A stretch of 64,000 nt of DNA from Synechococcus sp. WH 7803 (GTDB lineage: Bacteria > Cyanobacteriota > Cyanobacteriia > PCC-6307 > Cyanobiaceae). The notes under the pieces are model-generated. The model saw nothing but the letters and a program-made list of their open reading frames with translations, had not been told where the DNA came from and ran no database searches. Below are positions 25,952 through 35,208 of this stretch, piece after piece (within the stretch, counting starts at the first letter, position 1; each line of letters begins with the position of its first letter). The position numbers and the translations under genes are program-made. The DNA is taken from NCBI GenBank assembly GCA_000063505.1, contig CT971583.1, positions 1,209,918-1,273,917 on the forward strand, given 5' to 3'.

Positions 25952-28091
25952 TCTGAAGGGCGCAGCCCGGCTCACAATCCATCAGCACGATCGGCCTGAT
26001 CAAATCCTTGTGCTGCACGGGGAGGGATACCGAATTGGTCGCGACCAAGGTCTGGAGATCTACATCGAGCATCCCGCCGTCAGCCGTCAACACGCTGTGC
26101 TGCAGAAGCGCAAACAGCAGTGGTGTCTCGTTGATCAAGGCTCAACCAATGGCCTCTGGTGGAAGGGCCGCAGGGTCAGGGAAATCGAATTGAAAGACGG
26201 TGACCAGATCAGCCTGGCTCCCGCCAGCGAAGCCGGAGCCCCCTCCCTGCGGTTTGAAAACCCAGCAAATCGGGTTGCACAACGCATCCGGCGCTGGTTT
26301 GGCCTCGGACTTGTGCTGGCACTGGGGGGATCGGGTGCTCTTCTTGTTCTTGCTGGTCTGAATGTGCCCGTCCGTGGCCGCCTGGCCACAGTGCGTGGCC
26401 CGGTGGCCATCTACGACGGCAACAACAAACCGCTCGATTCCGTTGACTCCAGTCGTCACCGGGAACTGGACTCTCTTGCTGAGTTTTCACCGTCACTGAT
26501 TAACGCCCTACTCAGCAGTGAAGACAACCGTTTCTGGTGGCACCCAGGGGTTGATCCCATCGGCACCATCCGTGCGTTCGCCACCAACATCACCGGCGGA
26601 CGGGTTCTGGAGGGGGGAAGCAGCCTCACCCAGCAGCTGGCCAGAAGCCTTTACCCGGATCTGGTGGGCGAAGGAGACACCCTGGGCCGGAAATGGAGAG
26701 AACTGCTGGTCGCCCTTCAGTTAGAGAGTCGCTTCAGCAAGGGTGAGCTGCTGTTGAGTTATCTCAACAGGGTGTACCTCGGAGTGGGCTGGGGGTTTGA
26801 CGATGCCTCCCGAATCTTTTTCAACAAATCAGCTGGATCACTCTCGGTGGAGGAAGCGGCGCTGTTGGTGGGCCTGTTGCCCTCGCCCAATGGCCACGAC
26901 CCTTGTCAATTCCCGCAACGCGCTCTCGAAGCACGCAACAGGGTTCTCAACAAGATGGCGGACGCCGGGCGGCTCTCCCTCGATGCAGCGCGCGCGGCTC
27001 GTCGTCAGCCCATTCAGCTGGCCCAAAATGCATGCAGCAAAGAGGCCACCCGTCGCTCAGCGCCCTTCTACACCGATCAGGTGAAAAGGGACCTCACCGC
27101 TCTCGTGGGCCCTGAGGTGGCAGCTGAAGGGAACTTCCTGATCGAAACCCACCTCGATCCGGTGCTTCAAAACGTGATTGAACGACGACTGCGCAACCTG
27201 ATTAGGACTGCTGGCGGTTTGGGAGTCACAGAGGGTGCTGCGGTGGTGATCGACAGTCGCAGTGGAGGCGTGCTCGCGATTGCCGGTGGACGCGACTACC
27301 GCTTCAGTCAGTTCAACCGTGCCTCCATGGCCATGCGTCAGCCAGGAAGCACCTTCAAGCTAATGACTTACCTGGCTGCTTTGGACAAGGGGATCAAGCC
27401 CACTGAGAGCATTGACTGCAGCGCCATGGAATGGGGCGGACAGCGGTTTGAAAGTCCCTGCAAGGGGCGTCTGACGCTCACCAGTGCTTTTGCATCAAGC
27501 AGCAACACAGCAGCCCTGCGCCTGGCCAAGCGCGTGGGATTGGAGCAAGTGGTCCGTCAGGCAAGGGCCCTGGGCATCACCACCCCTCTTGATCCCGTGC
27601 CTGGATTGGCGCTTGGACAGAGTGAAGTGCGCTTGATCGAGCTCACCAGTGCCTATGCCGCCGTGGTCAACAAAGGGCAATGGAAACCAGCCACAACGAT
27701 CCGTCGGCTGATGGATGCTGAAACCTGCCGCCAGAACAATCTGCGTGGATGCGGCAGTCTCACTGGACCACAAGCAAACAGCCTGAATGGCGGACGTCAG
27801 GCCATCCGTCCGGACGTTGCCAAACAAATGCAGGCGATGCTGCGCGCGGTGGTGAGAAGCGGCACTGGAACCGGAGCGTCTCTCGGAGGACAGGAAGGTG
27901 GCAAGACCGGAACCACCAATGACGGGCGCGATCTCCTGTTCATCGGCTATGAACCAAGCCGTCACTGGGTGCTTGGAATCTGGCTCGGCAATGACGACAA
28001 CAGCCCCTCGGCCAGCTCGAGTGCCCTGGCGGCGTCTCTTTGGGGAGAGATCATGCGTTCAGCAGGACGGGGCGGGCTGAATACGCGATAA
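25938..28091 (+). CDS. Class A penicillin-binding protein with N-terminal FHA domain
   Basis: Protein of 717 residues from ATG 25938. Residues ~10-105 form an FHA domain: YRIGRDQG, HPAVSRQHA, DQGSTNGLW are the phosphothreonine-binding loops. A membrane helix follows (~residues 130-152, LGLVLALGGSGALLVLAGL). Then comes a GT51 glycosyltransferase (SSEDNRFWWHPGVDPIG, GGSSLTQQLARSL) and a transpeptidase with PGSTFK (SxxK), SSN and KTGTTND (KTG). It polymerises and crosslinks peptidoglycan in the periplasm. The FHA domain would face the cytosol, so Ser/Thr-kinase signalling to wall growth is plausible. Confidence 0.93.
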   Translation: MTNPDLKGAARLTIHQHDRPDQILVLHGEGYRIGRDQGLEIYIEHPAVSRQHAVLQKRKQQWCLVDQGSTNGLWWKGRRVREIELKDGDQISLAPASEAGAPSLRFENPANRVAQRIRRWFGLGLVLALGGSGALLVLAGLNVPVRGRLATVRGPVAIYDGNNKPLDSVDSSRHRELDSLAEFSPSLINALLSSEDNRFWWHPGVDPIGTIRAFATNITGGRVLEGGSSLTQQLARSLYPDLVGEGDTLGRKWRELLVALQLESRFSKGELLLSYLNRVYLGVGWGFDDASRIFFNKSAGSLSVEEAALLVGLLPSPNGHDPCQFPQRALEARNRVLNKMADAGRLSLDAARAARRQPIQLAQNACSKEATRRSAPFYTDQVKRDLTALVGPEVAAEGNFLIETHLDPVLQNVIERRLRNLIRTAGGLGVTEGAAVVIDSRSGGVLAIAGGRDYRFSQFNRASMAMRQPGSTFKLMTYLAALDKGIKPTESIDCSAMEWGGQRFESPCKGRLTLTSAFASSSNTAALRLAKRVGLEQVVRQARALGITTPLDPVPGLALGQSEVRLIELTSAYAAVVNKGQWKPATTIRRLMDAETCRQNNLRGCGSLTGPQANSLNGGRQAIRPDVAKQMQAMLRAVVRSGTGTGASLGGQEGGKTGTTNDGRDLLFIGYEPSRHWVLGIWLGNDDNSPSASSSALAASLWGEIMRSAGRGGLNTR

Positions 28092-28098
28092 CTGGCGC

Positions 28099-29694
28099 AT
28101 GAAACAACAGACCCGCTTGCTCTTGGCAGGAACTGCGGCTCTGATCGCACTGATGGTGGTTGGCCTGGTGCTTCAGGCTATTCGCAACCTGCTTTGGGAT
28201 CTCAGTTATTGGCTGCCTCCCTGGCTTGTTGGGCCCGTGCTTCTCATCGGCGCTGTGCTTCTGGTGGCTGCGTTGGTCCAATTCGGTGTTCCGTTGGTTC
28301 AACGCTGGAAGCAGGGACGCCGGGCCCAGGGCATGGGGGCATCCAATCCAGTCCCGCCGAGCAATCGACGGGACGCCGCCCGTCAGAGCCTTGAGAGTGT
28401 GGATCGACTTCTGGCTCGACTACAAGACGATGTCGCTCGCCAATCGTTGCTGGAGGAGCGGGAACGCGTGGCCCGACAGCTTCACCGTGGCGACCTGGAA
28501 GTGGTGGTGTTCGGCACCGGATCAAGTGGAAAAACCTCACTGATCCGTGCCCTCCTGCGGGACATCGTGGGCGAAGTGGGGGCATCGATGGGATCCACCA
28601 GTGAAAGCCGCTCGTATCGCTTGAGGCTGAAAGGATTGGAGCGAGGCGTGCTTCTTGTGGATACGCCTGGAATCCTTGAAGGTGGCCAGGACGGACGCAC
28701 CCGCGAGCAACAGGCCAGACAACGGGCGTCGCGCGCTGATCTGATGCTGGTGGTCGTGGATGGTGATCTGCGCAGCCAGGAACTGGCCATCGTTCAGAGC
28801 CTCTCAGGTCTTGGCAAGAGGCTTCTCCTCGTGCTCAACAAGTGCGACCTCCGAGGGGAGGACGAGGAGCGACGGCTCCTGCAGCTTCTGCGTGAACGCT
28901 GTCTGGGATGGCTTTCCCCTGAGGATGTCGTGGGGACCAGCGCGGCACCACAATCGTTGCCGAGGCCAGGGCAAAACCCTTGGCAACCTCCACCAGAGGT
29001 GGGGGCGTTGCTCACACGACTCGCCGTCGTTCTGCATCAAGACGGCGAGGAGTTGCTTGCCGACAACATCCTTCTCCAATGCCGATCGCTTGGTGAAACG
29101 GGCCGCACGCTGCTCGATCAGCAACGCGAACAGGAAGCCCGACGCATCGTTGATCGCTACACGTGGATCAGTGCAGGGGTGGTGGCAGCCACTCCCTTGC
29201 CGGGTGTGGATCTACTCGGCACAGCCGCGGTCAATGCCCAGATGGTGATGGAAGTGGCGGGTGTTTACGGCATTCAGCTCACCCGCGACAGGGCTCAGAA
29301 CCTCGCGCTTTCCGTTGGGCGAACCTTGGCAGGGCTCGGTGTGGTGAAAGGAGGAGTGACTCTCATTGGCACAGCACTGAGCGTGAACCTTCCCACGCTT
29401 CTGCTCGGACGAGCCGTGCAGGGAGTCGCCGCTGGATGGCTCACCAGAATTGCAGGGGCCAGCTTCATCACGTTCTTTCAGCAGGATCAAGACTGGGGCG
29501 ATGGCGGCGTCCAGGACGTCGTTCAGAGGCATTACGACCTCAACCGACGCGATCGCTCACTTCGGGAGTTTCTTGAGACGGCGCTCCGGCGGGTTGTGGA
29601 CCCACTTCAGCAGGAAGCGAAGAAACGACTGCCGCCCCGACCAGGGCCTCGGGCGGAGGCGGACGCATGGGACCGCGGCTATCGAGAACCGTGA
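28099..29694 (+). CDS. Membrane GTPase with C-terminal DUF697
   Basis: Protein of 531 residues. Two hydrophobic segments lie in residues ~7-68. A dynamin/Era-like GTPase domain follows: GTGSSGKTSLI (G1), DTPGIL (G3) and NKCD (G4). The C-terminal ~190 residues have a DUF697-type domain with hydrophobic stretches (TPLPGVDLLGTAAVNAQMV, LARAVQGVAAGWL). Relatives are YcjF-like and cyanobacterial GTPases thought to act in membrane or envelope homeostasis; the client is unknown. It follows the PBP gene after 7 bp. Its last 155 bp are overlapped on the other strand by a small gene. Confidence 0.9.
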   Translation: MKQQTRLLLAGTAALIALMVVGLVLQAIRNLLWDLSYWLPPWLVGPVLLIGAVLLVAALVQFGVPLVQRWKQGRRAQGMGASNPVPPSNRRDAARQSLESVDRLLARLQDDVARQSLLEERERVARQLHRGDLEVVVFGTGSSGKTSLIRALLRDIVGEVGASMGSTSESRSYRLRLKGLERGVLLVDTPGILEGGQDGRTREQQARQRASRADLMLVVVDGDLRSQELAIVQSLSGLGKRLLLVLNKCDLRGEDEERRLLQLLRERCLGWLSPEDVVGTSAAPQSLPRPGQNPWQPPPEVGALLTRLAVVLHQDGEELLADNILLQCRSLGETGRTLLDQQREQEARRIVDRYTWISAGVVAATPLPGVDLLGTAAVNAQMVMEVAGVYGIQLTRDRAQNLALSVGRTLAGLGVVKGGVTLIGTALSVNLPTLLLGRAVQGVAAGWLTRIAGASFITFFQQDQDWGDGGVQDVVQRHYDLNRRDRSLREFLETALRRVVDPLQQEAKKRLPPRPGPRAEADAWDRGYREP

Positions 29695-29791
29695 TCAGCC
29701 CGAGGTAAAGCAGGCCAATCAGGATCGAGACCGCTCCTGTGAGCACTGCAATCCATCGGCCTCGCTGTTGCTGCGAGTCAGAGCCTGACAT
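29540..29791 (-). CDS. Small single-span membrane protein
   Basis: Protein of 83 residues: hydrophilic start, one helix at ~residues 13-34 (IAVLTGAVSILIGLLYLGL), then a Pro/Ala/Val-rich tail. The ATG at 29791 overlaps the stop of the upstream decarboxylase gene (TGATG), a strong hint of translational coupling. Its last ~155 bp run antisense through the GTPase C-terminus, so the tail may be constrained by that gene. Not recognised by name. Confidence 0.65.
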   Translation of the reverse strand: MSGSDSQQQRGRWIAVLTGAVSILIGLLYLGLITVLDSRGPMRPPPPEALVGAAVVSSLPAEVGPQPAGAPSQETPEVSDRVG

Positions 29792-31236
29792 CAGTGCTCA
29801 CTCCGTGCGATCGATTGGTTGATGCACATCCCCAGATGATCGATCAGAGCATTGGAGGTATGGGGATTTCCGAGCACCATTTTGATGTGGTGGAGCCCTT
29901 GGTATTGGGGTCTTGACACCATGATCTGTTCATCAAGGAGACGCTGACGCAGTTGTGCGGACCAACGTTCACTGGAATCGCAGTCAGCATTTTTCGGCGC
30001 ACAGCTCAGGAGGTGGAGCGGGCCGGAACGCACATCAAGGGCTTGATCGTCGAGGCATCGTTGCAGGCGCTCCCTGCGAGCCAGAGCATTGAACAAAAGC
30101 GAATGAATCCCTTCCATTCCCAGTTGACGCAATCCAAGCCAGAGCTTGAGGATTTCCGCCGGTCTGCTTCCTTGCAATCCCATTTCGCCACCGTGAGCAC
30201 CAAACGCGGCAGGCTCCATGTAGGGAAGTCCAGTTCCGAAGGCAGCTTCGAGCTTTGACACATCGCGAACCAGCAACAGCGAGGAGGTCTTGGCGATCCC
30301 GAGCAGCTTCTGCGGATTCACGGTGATTGAGTCGGCTTCACCCGATCCGTCCACCAGGGAACGGGTTTTCTCAGAGAGAGCAAAAACAGCGCCGATGGCA
30401 CCATCCACGTGCAGCCAGGTGCCATGGGTTTTGGCCATTTTGGCGATCGCCCTCAGGGGGTCGATCGCACCACGCACCGTCGTACCGGCCGTGGCGACGA
30501 TGGCCAAACAGGGACGTTGCTCAGTCGCGAGATTGTTGAGCTCCTGTTGCAGAACATCCACCCTTAGACATCCATGCCCATCCACGGGGATCCGCCGCAG
30601 ACCATCGGCGTGAAGCCCCATCACCCTGCAAGCTTTGGCCAAGGACACGTGAGCGTCGTCGCTTGTTAAGACGACAGCGTTGGACACAGCATCCAGACCA
30701 AGAGAATGGCGGGCGGTGACCAAGGCGGTGAGGTTGCTGAGCGTGCCACCACTGGCAGCGACCCCGCCTGCTCCCTCGGGGAGATCGAGACGGGAGGCAA
30801 ACCATCCACAAAGTTGACGCTCCAGCTGGGAAAGGCTGGGTGAGAGTTCCTCCGCCAAAAGGTTGTTGTTCAGTCCTGCACAGATGAGCTCTGCGGCAAT
30901 CGAGGCTGTATTCGGAGGAGGATCCAGATGGGCTAAGGCTCCCGGATGGGATGGCTGGTAAGCACCATCCATCACCTGCTGAAGATCATCCAGAAGATGT
31001 TGTGCTCCAAGGCCTTCCGTCTCCGGGAAAGCATGGGGGAGTAAACGCAGCGATGGCAATGGTGATCGCTGGTTCGCAGAACCAAACCAACGGCAAAGTT
31101 GCGCGCTGGCCTCCTCCAGAAACGTCTGCAACTGAGGGTCCAGGCCATCAGGTGAAGCGAAGGGGGCCAATCGGTCCAATGCTTCCGAAGATGACCGAGC
31201 GGAGCCGTGCAAGAAACAGTCGCGATCAAAAACCAT
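29791..31236 (-). CDS. PLP-dependent group II decarboxylase
   Basis: Protein of 481 residues from ATG 31236. It has the fold-type I core: AHLDPPPNTASIAAELI near the N-terminus, GAGGVAASGGTLSNLTAL, LHVDGAIGAVFALSEK with the conserved Asp, and ITVNPQKLLGIAKTSSLLLV where the lysine should form the Schiff base. It is closest in style to glutamate/cysteine-sulfinate/diaminobutyrate decarboxylases; the substrate cannot be read. The 14 extra residues from a start at 31278 overlap tadA and are probably not used. Divergent from tadA. Confidence 0.85.
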   Translation of the reverse strand: MVFDRDCFLHGSARSSSEALDRLAPFASPDGLDPQLQTFLEEASAQLCRWFGSANQRSPLPSLRLLPHAFPETEGLGAQHLLDDLQQVMDGAYQPSHPGALAHLDPPPNTASIAAELICAGLNNNLLAEELSPSLSQLERQLCGWFASRLDLPEGAGGVAASGGTLSNLTALVTARHSLGLDAVSNAVVLTSDDAHVSLAKACRVMGLHADGLRRIPVDGHGCLRVDVLQQELNNLATEQRPCLAIVATAGTTVRGAIDPLRAIAKMAKTHGTWLHVDGAIGAVFALSEKTRSLVDGSGEADSITVNPQKLLGIAKTSSLLLVRDVSKLEAAFGTGLPYMEPAAFGAHGGEMGLQGSRPAEILKLWLGLRQLGMEGIHSLLFNALARRERLQRCLDDQALDVRSGPLHLLSCAPKNADCDSSERWSAQLRQRLLDEQIMVSRPQYQGLHHIKMVLGNPHTSNALIDHLGMCINQSIARSEH

Positions 31237-31255
31237 TGTCACCTTTGGTGGCACA

Positions 31256-31804
31256 TTGGATGTCAGGCAGCGATGCATGGCCGTGCGGGCGGACCCGGTT
31301 CATCTCACTCCCCAGGCGATGAGGGCTTGGATGCAGCGGCTGCTCAACAGGGCTGAGCGCGTGGGCGCCACTGGCGAGATTCCAGTAGCGGCTGTTCTCC
31401 TCGATGAAGCAGGGCGGTGTATCGGCCATGGATCCAATCGCAGGGAATGCCTCAACGATCCCCTGGGACATGCGGAGTTGATGGCCTTACGACAGGGCGC
31501 CTGGCTGCTCGGCGATTGGCGCATGAACCACTGCACCCTGCTGGTGACCCTGGAGCCATGCCCCATGTGTGCTGGAGCCCTGGTTCAGGCCAGAGTTGGT
31601 CAGGTGATTTTCGCTGCCCGAGACAGCAAACGCGGCGGGCTAGGGAGCACGATCAATCTCGCTGAACATCAAAGTGCTCACCACCACATGCGCGTGGTGA
31701 GCGGAGTGCTGGAAGAGCAGGCATCGGCACTGCTGGCGGGCTGGTTCAGGCAGCGACGCAGGAACCTTCGCGGAAACGAGGAAGCTCAGTCTCAAACAAA
31801 TTGA
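31256..31804 (+). CDS. tadA: tRNA-specific adenosine deaminase (A34 to I)
   Basis: Protein of up to 182 residues. It carries the CDA zinc site HAELMAL (HAE) and PCPMCAGA (PCxxC), plus DSKRGGLGS, typical of TadA rather than cytosine or guanine deaminases. It edits the wobble adenosine of tRNA-Arg(ACG). The start is uncertain: ATG 31275 or 31319 would also fit the family. The last 59 bp overlap the convergent aminotransferase. Confidence 0.92.
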   Translation: MDVRQRCMAVRADPVHLTPQAMRAWMQRLLNRAERVGATGEIPVAAVLLDEAGRCIGHGSNRRECLNDPLGHAELMALRQGAWLLGDWRMNHCTLLVTLEPCPMCAGALVQARVGQVIFAARDSKRGGLGSTINLAEHQSAHHHMRVVSGVLEEQASALLAGWFRQRRRNLRGNEEAQSQTN

Positions 31805-32942
31805 GCAGACGATTCACGTTTTCAGGGGTGGAGTTGTAGCCCATCAGGCCAACTCTCCAAATCTTTCCTGCCAGAGCGCCAAGACCACCGCCCACCTCAA
31901 TGCCATGGGTGTTCAACAGATAAGACGAGAAGGCCTTGCCGTCCACGTCATCTGGGATGCGCACGGTCGTGAGTGTGGGCAATCGCAAGGCCTCGGGGAC
32001 ATGCATCTCAAGGCCAAGAGATTCCAATCCTTTCCAGAGCGCTTCCGCATTGCAGCGATGCCTTGACCAGGCGTTGTCCAATCCTTCGTCGGCAAGAAGC
32101 CGGAGGGCTTCACGCATACCGAAATTCATATTCACCGGAGCGGTGTGGTGATAAACCCTGTCGCTTCCCCAGTACTGATTCAGCAAGGAGACATCCAGAT
32201 ACCAGTTTGGGACTTTGTCCTTTCTCGCAGCAAGCTTGGCTTCAGCACGAGGGCCCATGGTGAACGGTCCAAGGCCTGGAGGACAGCTCAAACCCTTCTG
32301 GCTGCAGCTGTAGGCCATGTCCACCTTCCACTCATCGAGGTAGAGGGGAACACCTCCAAGAGATGTGACCGTGTCGAGCAGAAGCAGACAGTCGTGCTTG
32401 CGGCAGAGGTCACCAACACCCTCCATGGGTTGGCAAACCCCTGTGGAGGTTTCTGCATGCACCATGGCCAGAATCGCCGGCTTGTGATGCTGGAGTGCAG
32501 AGTCCAGCTCGTCGAGCGTGAACGCCTCCCCCCAGGGTTTTTCAATCACGCGAACATCGGCTCTGTAACGGCCGGCCATATCCGCCAGGCGATTGCCGAA
32601 ATAGCCCTTGACTGCGACCAACACGCGATCGCCGGGCTCAACTGTGTTGGCCAGGGTGGCTTCCATCGCCGCGCTTCCTGTACCGCTCATGGGCAAGGTG
32701 AGGCGATTGTCGGTCTGCCAGGCGTAACGCAGCAATTCCTGCACCTCGCCCATCAGATCCACATACAAGGGATCGAGGTGACCGATCGGCGTTCTTGCCA
32801 GTGCAGACAGAACAGTGGGATGGGCATTCGAGGGGCCTGGGCCCAGCAGGAGGCGGTCAGGCGTACTGATGGGCTCTACAGAACGGCGATGGCGCGAATC
32901 AATCTGGGGAAGAGAGTGCGTCATCGGCAGGCCGGAAACCAT
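31746..32942 (-). CDS. Class V aminotransferase, alanine/serine-glyoxylate type
   Basis: Protein of 398 residues (ATG 32942; ATG 32924 is an alternative). It has LLLGPGPSNAHPTVLSAL, the HAETSTGVCQP loop, the cofactor aspartate in LLLDTVTSLGGVPL, and CSQKGLSCPPG with the PLP lysine. This is the alanine-glyoxylate aminotransferase family, which in cyanobacteria detoxifies photorespiratory glyoxylate to glycine; some relatives use other keto acids. Monocistronic, overlapping tadA at the 3' ends. Confidence 0.9.
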   Translation of the reverse strand: MVSGLPMTHSLPQIDSRHRRSVEPISTPDRLLLGPGPSNAHPTVLSALARTPIGHLDPLYVDLMGEVQELLRYAWQTDNRLTLPMSGTGSAAMEATLANTVEPGDRVLVAVKGYFGNRLADMAGRYRADVRVIEKPWGEAFTLDELDSALQHHKPAILAMVHAETSTGVCQPMEGVGDLCRKHDCLLLLDTVTSLGGVPLYLDEWKVDMAYSCSQKGLSCPPGLGPFTMGPRAEAKLAARKDKVPNWYLDVSLLNQYWGSDRVYHHTAPVNMNFGMREALRLLADEGLDNAWSRHRCNAEALWKGLESLGLEMHVPEALRLPTLTTVRIPDDVDGKAFSSYLLNTHGIEVGGGLGALAGKIWRVGLMGYNSTPENVNRLLNLFETELPRFREGSCVAA

Positions 32943-33039
32943 TAATCAGTGGTGAAAGCCTACGCATCAATCGAGCCGGTTTGAGCTGGAAAGCCCTGTT
33001 CCGATGCCGCTTGAAACGAACAGACACTCCCTAAGAAAT

Positions 33040-33564
33040 TCAGCGCTGACGAACATCGCTGGCGGCGAGGCCCGATGCCATGTGCTCAAAAGGAGCTCGA
33101 ACCAAATCCAGACTCTTGGAGGGGACACCCTCTTCCAGGAGACGTTCGCAGAGAACATCAGCAAGCAGAACCATGCTTCTCACCGTCGGTCCGGTGGGGA
33201 CGCCCAAACTTTTATAGGTATCGTCCAATCCGTTCAGAACCCGCTCATTGAGAATCGTGCTGTCACCTGCAATCAAGGCGTAGCTGGCGTAGCGAAGGAA
33301 ATAATCCATGTCGCGCAAGCAGGCAGCAAGACGCCGTGTGGTGTAAGCGTTGCCTCCGGGAAGCAGCAGTTCTGGATCACCCTGAAACAGACGCTGACTC
33401 GCTTCACGCACAAGTTCTGCCGCTTCACGGTTGATCAACTCAACGGCCTTCAGCCTGATGGCGGACTCATCGAGATAGCTCTCGATCCGATCGATGGCGG
33501 AGCGATCGAGGTATCGGCCGAGCTGGTCGTACCGACCGATCAATCCGGTGATGGCATCACGCAT
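33040..33564 (-). CDS. apcF: Allophycocyanin beta-18 subunit of the phycobilisome core
   Basis: Protein of 174 residues. The bilin site LRDMDYFLRYASYALIAGD with its Cys (ACLRDMD) and GNAYTTRR match the beta-type allophycocyanin fold. Compared with ApcB the opening MRDAITGLIGRYDQLGRYLD and longer C-terminus fit ApcF. It sits with ApcE/ApcD in core cylinders and helps pass energy to photosystem II. Divergent from glnA; the 213 bp between them hold the glnA promoter and presumably that of apcF. Confidence 0.93.
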   Translation of the reverse strand: MRDAITGLIGRYDQLGRYLDRSAIDRIESYLDESAIRLKAVELINREAAELVREASQRLFQGDPELLLPGGNAYTTRRLAACLRDMDYFLRYASYALIAGDSTILNERVLNGLDDTYKSLGVPTGPTVRSMVLLADVLCERLLEEGVPSKSLDLVRAPFEHMASGLAASDVRQR

Positions 33565-33704
33565 GCAGAACTCTGGCCACGTTGGCCGGAAGCTAACACC
33601 AACATCGATCCGAAACCGCTTCCAGCGCGTGGGATCCCGGGAACTTGACAGAAACGGTTACCAAGAAAGCTGTCGATCCAGCTCAACGCAGGCTAGAGAA
33701 AAAA

Positions 33705-33747
33705 TGTACCCATTGATACAAAACCATCCCACGGCGATCCCTACGGT
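33705..33747 (+). promoter_or_regulatory. NtcA-activated promoter of glnA
   Basis: TGTACCCATTGATACA at 33705-33720 is a perfect GTA-N8-TAC. Exactly 22 bases after the TAC comes TACGGT (33742-33747), matching the TAN3T -10 box. This is the canonical class II NtcA promoter (GTAN8TAC-N22-TAN3T). Its -10 lies 30 bp before the glnA ATG, so the leader is short. It predicts induction under nitrogen limitation when 2-oxoglutarate rises. Confidence 0.93.
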
Positions 33748-33777
33748 CATGCGGTGACCGAAGACTCACTAACGCCA

Positions 33778-35199
33778 ATGGCTAGCACCGCCCAGGATGT
33801 ACTCCGGCAGATCAAGGATGAAGGCATTGAGCTGATTGACCTCAAGTTCACTGATCTCCACGGGAAGTGGCAGCACCTCACCATCTGCTCTGACCTTCTG
33901 GAAGCGGACTCTTTCGAGGAAGGACTGGCCTTCGACGGATCCTCAATCCGTGGCTGGAAGACCATTGACGCCTCAGACATGGCGATGGTTCCCGACCCAT
34001 CGACAGCCTGGATCGATCCGTTTTACAGCCATAAAACGCTGAGCATGATCTGCTCGATCCAGGATCCGCGGACGGGCACCCTGTACGACCGCTGCCCCCG
34101 CGCCCTGGCGCAGAGAGCATTGGCTTATTTATCTGGCAGCGGTTTGGCAGATAAGGCCTTTTTCGGCCCGGAGCCAGAATTTTTTCTCTTTGACGACGTT
34201 CGTTACAACTCCAGCGAGGGAGGAAGCTTTTACAGCGTTGACACCATTGAAGCGTCTTGGAATAGCGGACGCCTGGAGGAAGGTGGCAACCTCGGCTACA
34301 AGATTCAGCTCAAGGAAGGTTATTTCCCTGTTGCACCCAACGACACAGCGCAGGACATCCGTTCCGAGATGCTGTTGATGATGGCCCAACTGGGAATCCC
34401 CATCGAAAAGCATCACCATGAAGTGGCGGGTGCTGGCCAACACGAACTGGGCATGAAATTCGCCGAGCTGATCAAGGCGGCCGACAACACCATGACCTAC
34501 AAGTACGTGGTTCGCAATGTGGCCAAAAAATACGGCAAAACCGCCACGTTCATGCCCAAACCCGTTTTCAACGACAACGGCAGTGGCATGCACGTGCACC
34601 AAAGTCTTTGGAAAGCCGGCCAACCGCTGTTTTTCGGAGAAGGCACAGACGCCAACCTGTCTCAAACCGCCCGCTGGTACATCGGCGGAATCCTGAAACA
34701 CGCTCCGTCATTCCTGGCATTCACCAATCCCACCACCAACAGTTACAAGCGCTTGGTGCCTGGATTTGAAGCCCCGGTCAATCTCGTTTATTCAGAGGGC
34801 AATCGCTCAGCGGCGGTGCGCATTCCGCTAACTGGACCGAACCCCAAGGCCAAGCGCCTGGAGTTCCGCTCCGGTGATGCCCTTGCCAATCCCTACTTGG
34901 CCTTCTCCGCGATGATGATGGCTGGCATTGATGGCATCAAGAATCAGATCGACCCGGGTGCACCCACCAATGAGGACCTGTTCGAGCTTTCAGCCGAACG
35001 CTTGAGCGCGATCGACACGGTGCCTGCCTCCCTCAATGGTGCCCTTGAAGCCCTGAATGCTGATCACCACTACCTCATGGAGGGCGGCGTCTTCAGCAAG
35101 GACTTCATCAATAACTGGATCGACCTGAAGTACGAGGAGGTGCAGCAGCTGCGTCAGCGTCCACACCCCCACGAGTTCACCATGTACTACGACGCCTGA
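33778..35199 (+). CDS. glnA: Glutamine synthetase type I
   Basis: Protein of 473 residues from ATG 33778 ([15 protein letters not shown]), the normal GSI length. It has DGSSIRGW, the ATP/metal motifs [11 protein letters not shown] and [14 protein letters not shown], and NRSAAVRIP. The residue aligned with the adenylylated Tyr of enteric GS is Phe ([11 protein letters not shown] instead of NLYDLPPEE), so this enzyme cannot be regulated that way; cyanobacterial GS is controlled by NtcA and small inactivating factors. It assimilates ammonium. An upstream in-frame start at 33754 lies close to the -10 and is less likely. Confidence 0.97.
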   Translation: MASTAQDVLRQIKDEGIELIDLKFTDLHGKWQHLTICSDLLEADSFEEGLAFDGSSIRGWKTIDASDMAMVPDPSTAWIDPFYSHKTLSMICSIQDPRTGTLYDRCPRALAQRALAYLSGSGLADKAFFGPEPEFFLFDDVRYNSSEGGSFYSVDTIEASWNSGRLEEGGNLGYKIQLKEGYFPVAPNDTAQDIRSEMLLMMAQLGIPIEKHHHEVAGAGQHELGMKFAELIKAADNTMTYKYVVRNVAKKYGKTATFMPKPVFNDNGSGMHVHQSLWKAGQPLFFGEGTDANLSQTARWYIGGILKHAPSFLAFTNPTTNSYKRLVPGFEAPVNLVYSEGNRSAAVRIPLTGPNPKAKRLEFRSGDALANPYLAFSAMMMAGIDGIKNQIDPGAPTNEDLFELSAERLSAIDTVPASLNGALEALNADHHYLMEGGVFSKDFINNWIDLKYEEVQQLRQRPHPHEFTMYYDA

Positions 35200-35208
35200 A
35201 CCCAGGCT

